From: Rhizophagus sp. LPA8_4_AMF
Lineage: Eukaryota > Glomeromycota > Glomeromycetes > Glomerales > Glomeraceae
Direction: 5' to 3'
Length of the DNA stretch: 64,000 bases
NCBI GenBank assembly: GCA_021464525.1
Contig: JADRCO010000006.1
Coordinates: 1 to 64,000 of the forward strand
A model generated the notes under the pieces. The model saw only the letters and a program-made list of their open reading frames with translations, ran no database searches and was not told the origin of the DNA. The translations under genes were made by a program, and so were the position numbers. Positions 60,505 through 64,000 of the stretch are shown one piece after another. Positions within the stretch are counted from its first letter, which is position 1. Every line of letters starts with the position of its first letter.

Positions 60505-63500
60505 TTATAATTGGTAAATATAAATTACAAGACAAAGAATAAATCTAAATTTAATTAAGTCTATTTTAAAGAAATTTTTTATAAATAACAAAAGAATGAA
60601 CAAAAGAAAAAATATAACAAAAAATTTAATTACATATTGGAAAGAAAAATTAATCCCAGTTGAATTACTAATAACTGATGTGCTTGTCGGTGAGACAATT
60701 GGGATACTTGCAAATTTACTATAAAATAATTAAGGGAAATTAATATTATGTTTACTAATTTTATATTATAACTTGTATTATATAATTAATGATAATAAAA
60801 ATTTAAATACTTACACGATTGAATTAATTTTATCCCTTTGATATAAAATGACTGCTATATTGGCACATCCTTGAAAGATTGCAATAGTTAGCATAAATTT
60901 ACTGTAAATTGATTAAAAGAACAATTAGTATTTAAAATATAGAATAATGGACATTTTATTCTGATATTAATTACTTACATAACTGAATAAAATTTTCCTT
61001 TTTGAAATATAGTGTACAATATATTAATACATTCTCTAAAAGTAAATTTTCTAGATCGAGATTAAAACAAAGAAAATAGTTAGCAAGGTAATTTCATAGG
61101 TATTTAAAATTAAGGAAATTCCTAAGTTGCTTACATAATTGAATAAGATTGAAATATAATAGTAATACATATTTGAAAAGTGAAGTTGCTATAAATTAAT
61201 TTAAAAATAATACGTTAATTATATAAAAACATCCTTATAACGGCATTGTACTAAATATTAATTACTCACGTAATTGAATAGGTTGTAAATATAATATCAG
61301 CACATCTTTGAAAAACAAATTTTCTATAAAATAATTAAAAATTAAAAGGAAAATTAGTTTTTGTTTGGCATAAAAGAAATATAGTAATGGGTGATTTTGC
61401 AGAAACTCGTCAATAAATATTAAGAATAGTACCCATAAAATCATTCCAACAATATTAACAATGCGCTAAATATAATATAAAAGGAAACCAGGATCAAAAT
61501 TTGAAATATAACATCAGCACATATTTGAAAGATAATTTTACTATAAAGAATTAAAAGGAAAATTAGGGTTGTTTATATAAAGAAATATATGGGTGATTAT
61601 ACAGAATCGTGAATATTAAAAGTAATGCCCATAAAATCACCCAATAGTTTTAACAAATCACTTACATAATTGAATAAATTTGACAAACAATATCGGCACA
61701 TCTTTGAAAGATAATTTTACTATAAAATAATTAAAGTAAATTAGTATGAATTCATATAAAATAATGGTAAAAAAACGAATTACTTACATGATATTAACTA
61801 ATATTTTAGCATATTCTTGTAAAGTATTTTTGCTATAAGATGATTGTAGTATTATCGTTATTTCATAAAGAAATTTTCATTAGTGAGTAATCACTGGATA
61901 GTGATTGCATATAGAAATCATCACATATGTTTTAGCAATGTTTTGAATAAAAAGGTTAATTACTTACATAATTGAATAAACTTGAAATATAAAATTGGCA
62001 CATCTTCGAACGTTAAATTTCCTATTATAGGGTAATTTTAAAGAAATTAGCGTTATTTTGTTAAAGAGAATAAAAGATTCAAAAAGTAACTACTCACATA
62101 ATTGAACAAATTTGAAATACAATATCAGAGCATCTTTGAAAGACAAATTTCCTATAAAAAATAATAAAGTAAAATTAGTATTATTTCATATAAAATAATG
62201 AAAACCGAATTACTTACATGGTATCAAATAATATTTCGGCACATTTTGGTAAAATATATTTGCTATAAGAAGATTAAGGAAAATTAGTATATTGCAAAAT
62301 AAAACACGAGCTAATGATTACATATAGAGCTTGTAAAAATCTTCCATATGTATTGGCGATGCTTTAGATAAAAAGACAAATTAATATTAATCACTTACAT
62401 AATTGAGTAAACTTGGAATATAAAATTAGCAGATCTTTGAACATTAAATTTCCTATTATAAAGCAATTAAAGAAAGTTAGCGTTATTCTGTTAAAGAGGA
62501 ATGCAGGAAAGACCTGTCTATGATTAGGATTAAGTGATTACATATAAAAATACGTAAAATAATCCCATTAAATTTTAGCAATGTTCCAAGTAAACCAATT
62601 CAATTACTTACATGATGGAATTAATTCTGCCAAAAGTATTAACTAATATTTTAGCGCATCCTTGGAGGGTAAATTTACTATAAGACGATAAAGAAAAAAG
62701 TAAATAATCATATGATATAAACAAAAATTAATATATTATAAGTTGTAATCACTTACACGAACGAAGAAATTTTATCGATTTCGTGTTTCGCGATGATTGA
62801 ATTGTTAATAAATTCACTACAAAGATGATTAAATGAAAATTAGAATCATTACGTACGTAAATTATCAACTTCAAATATTTGATCACTTGATCACATTACG
62901 TCGTTAAATTAACTTGGCTTTTTGTAACTTTTTCATTTTTTATTAATTTGCTATGAATATAAAAGAAAATAAATTAACTTTAAATTAATTTAAACATTAT
63001 CGTGAAATATTAATTTGGTTAGTACTTACCTCAGTTTTGTTACTTTAAAAACTTCATAATCTTCCATCAAAAACTTTTGACCAACATTTATGAAAAATTT
63101 TGTTCCAGGAAATGAACGTGTAGAATTACATTTAAGAGTATTATCCTTGATGGTCAGATCGAATAAATTAATAGAGCCAGGATCATGAATAGGTCTAGAC
63201 CCATTTAAATTAGCCGCTCTTGTAATAATTGGTAAACTAACATTATTTTCATCTTTAAAAGAAAATAAAAAATGATTATCTGATAGTGTATTAAATTTCC
63301 AACTTCCTGGATTATACCCTCCAATTAACCTTCCGGTATTTTTAATTTTAGCGATAATTAATGTCGGTCCTTTATCATCACATAATTCATGAAACCTTGT
63401 TGAATCAAATCCATCTTTAGTTGCACTATATAGTAATTCAAAAGAATAAGGTATATTTTTTATTTCATAATATTTATTTTCTTTATCTATCCAACTAGAA

Positions 63501-64000
63501 ATTATGGCAAAATGTTTTTTATTAATAATTTCTGAACTAAAAGACGGTTTTCTTGGTTGTAACAAAATTATCGATTTTGGTAATGAATCAGGATCTATGT
63601 AATATCCGACTATATCATCAAAAATATTTTCCGGAAAAAGTCTTTTAAATGGAAAAATTTTTTGATAAAAAAATTTTGGAGAGATTTGAACCCATCTAAT
63701 AAGTGGAATAAAATCGGAGAGAATTTTTCCAAGTTCAATGAAATTTTCCTCAGTCCAATTAGAAAGATCATTAATATCAAGAGAAACTAACATTTGCGCT
63801 ATTCCCCATTCTAACACATATTCCCAAATATTATATTCTTCCACGTGTAAATCGTCTCTTTGAATAAGTAAAATTAACATAGACTTATCTATTGCTAAAT
63901 TATTTGTTGAAAATAATGTTTCAGGATGATTACAAATTAATTTTAGATAAGAATCCCTTAATACAGTTAAAGGTTCATACTGAAATAAAGTTTGAAGAAC
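60505..64000 (-). CDS. BTB-BACK-TLDc protein, paralog 3 (5' end beyond window), 13 microexons and membrane tail
   Basis: The main exon (64000-63030) starts outside the window, so the BTB exon is not seen. It encodes BACK-like helices and TLDc (SSWIDKENKYYEIK, LLYSATKDGF, TLIIAKIKNTGRLIGGYN), ending FKVTKL. Its apparent TAA lies inside AG|GTAAGT. Microexons, in transcript order: 62950-62900, 62816-62757, 62677-62612, 62452-62399, 62262-62218, 62151-62098, 62021-61968, 61832-61788, 61719-61666, 61323-61270, 61188-61135, 61050-60979, 60901-60815. Lengths are 51, 60, 66, 54, 45, 54, 54, 45, 54, 54, 54, 72 and 87 nt. Each begins with one base and ends with two bases of a codon and is stop-free. 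The last exon, 60718-60505, has a Ser/Thr stretch (PIVSPTSTSVISNST) then a hydrophobic tail (FFVIFFLLFILLLFI). The window part totals 644 residues. A decayed unit at 61540-61487 keeps its acceptor but lacks a donor. Confidence 0.8.
60815..62950 (-). repeat. tandem array of symmetric phase-2 microexons
   Basis: Thirteen intact units plus one decayed unit, 120-220 bp apart. Each is bordered by (C/T)TATAG-like acceptors and GTAAGT/GTGAGT donors. The usual encoded pattern is K-F-[FILTV]-x-[QR]-x-C-x2-I...FQ...YSI, 14-28 residues per exon. Two unit types alternate: one like KFVFQRCADI...YSI and one like KFTLQGCAKILVN. Units at 62452-62399, 62262-62218 and 62151-62098 match units at 62021-61968, 61832-61788 and 61719-61666, offset by 430-432 bp. 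Intron sequence matches too, so a ~431-bp block was duplicated. Confidence 0.8.

Noticed and set aside
60815-62950. The regularly spaced repeats read as a CRISPR array or plain satellite
   Set aside because: Units vary in length by multiples of three, keep open frame and splice borders, and have conserved introns. This is eukaryotic exon duplication, not CRISPR or a satellite.

Overview
The window looks like nuclear DNA of an arbuscular mycorrhizal fungus, most likely Rhizophagus or a close Glomeromycotina relative. This is inferred from three things: extreme A+T content with long A and T homopolymers, short GTAAG...AG introns, and the gene-family mix (dispersed BTB-TLDc paralogs, F-box/LRR, kelch-plus-membrane-anchor, a Crinkler-like gene, many small secreted or membrane proteins). 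No rRNA, tRNA or CRISPR was recognised. Exon structures were built by hand from splice signals and frame, so they are predictions.

Layout. 0.7-2.2 kb: a two-exon seven-transmembrane protein (-). 2.3-10.5 kb: gene-free, homopolymer-rich DNA. 10.5-11.7 kb: terminal-inverted-repeat (TIR) elements, one nested in another. 12.2-13.5 kb: a fossil ADP-ribosyltransferase-like gene. 14.7-19.7 kb: a compact minus-strand run of a small protein kinase, a 70-aa single-pass protein, a histamine-N-methyltransferase-like enzyme and a 12-cysteine secreted protein. 22.1-22.7 kb: a three-exon histone H2A (-). 25.2-27.1 kb: a ten-exon UCH37-type deubiquitinase (+). 27.7-29.5, 42.7-45.0 and 60.5 kb to the right edge: three BTB-BACK-TLDc paralogs (-). 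32.9-34.6 kb: an F-box protein (-). 39-42.2 kb: a broken secreted-protein gene and a two-anchor membrane protein with frame changes. 48.2-49.4 kb: a Crinkler-like gene. 51.4-52.9 kb: a decayed kelch gene. 54.4-60.3 kb: a CpG-depleted, gene-free desert holding a TIR element and an ~800-bp foldback.

Main discovery. Each BTB-TLDc gene seems to end at a TAA just after TLDc, but that TAA lies inside a phase-2 GTAAGT donor. Downstream are tandem microexons of 45-87 nt. Every one starts with one base and ends with two bases of a codon, so all are symmetric and freely skippable. The three paralogs carry 1, 4 and 13 such microexons. In the 4- and 13-exon genes a final exon encodes a hydrophobic C-terminal tail. 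The 13-exon array contains a ~431-bp three-exon duplication and one unit that has lost its donor. Because NN|GTAAGT always reads NNG-TAA when unspliced, intron retention at those donors would give a soluble BTB-TLDc protein, and full splicing a tailed, probably membrane-anchored one. The arrangement recalls schistosome microexon genes (an analogy only).

The CpG desert holds one of two copies of a TIR element. CpGs in the 45.4-kb copy appear mostly as TG, CA or TA in the 58.9-kb copy, consistent with C-to-T decay of methylated DNA.
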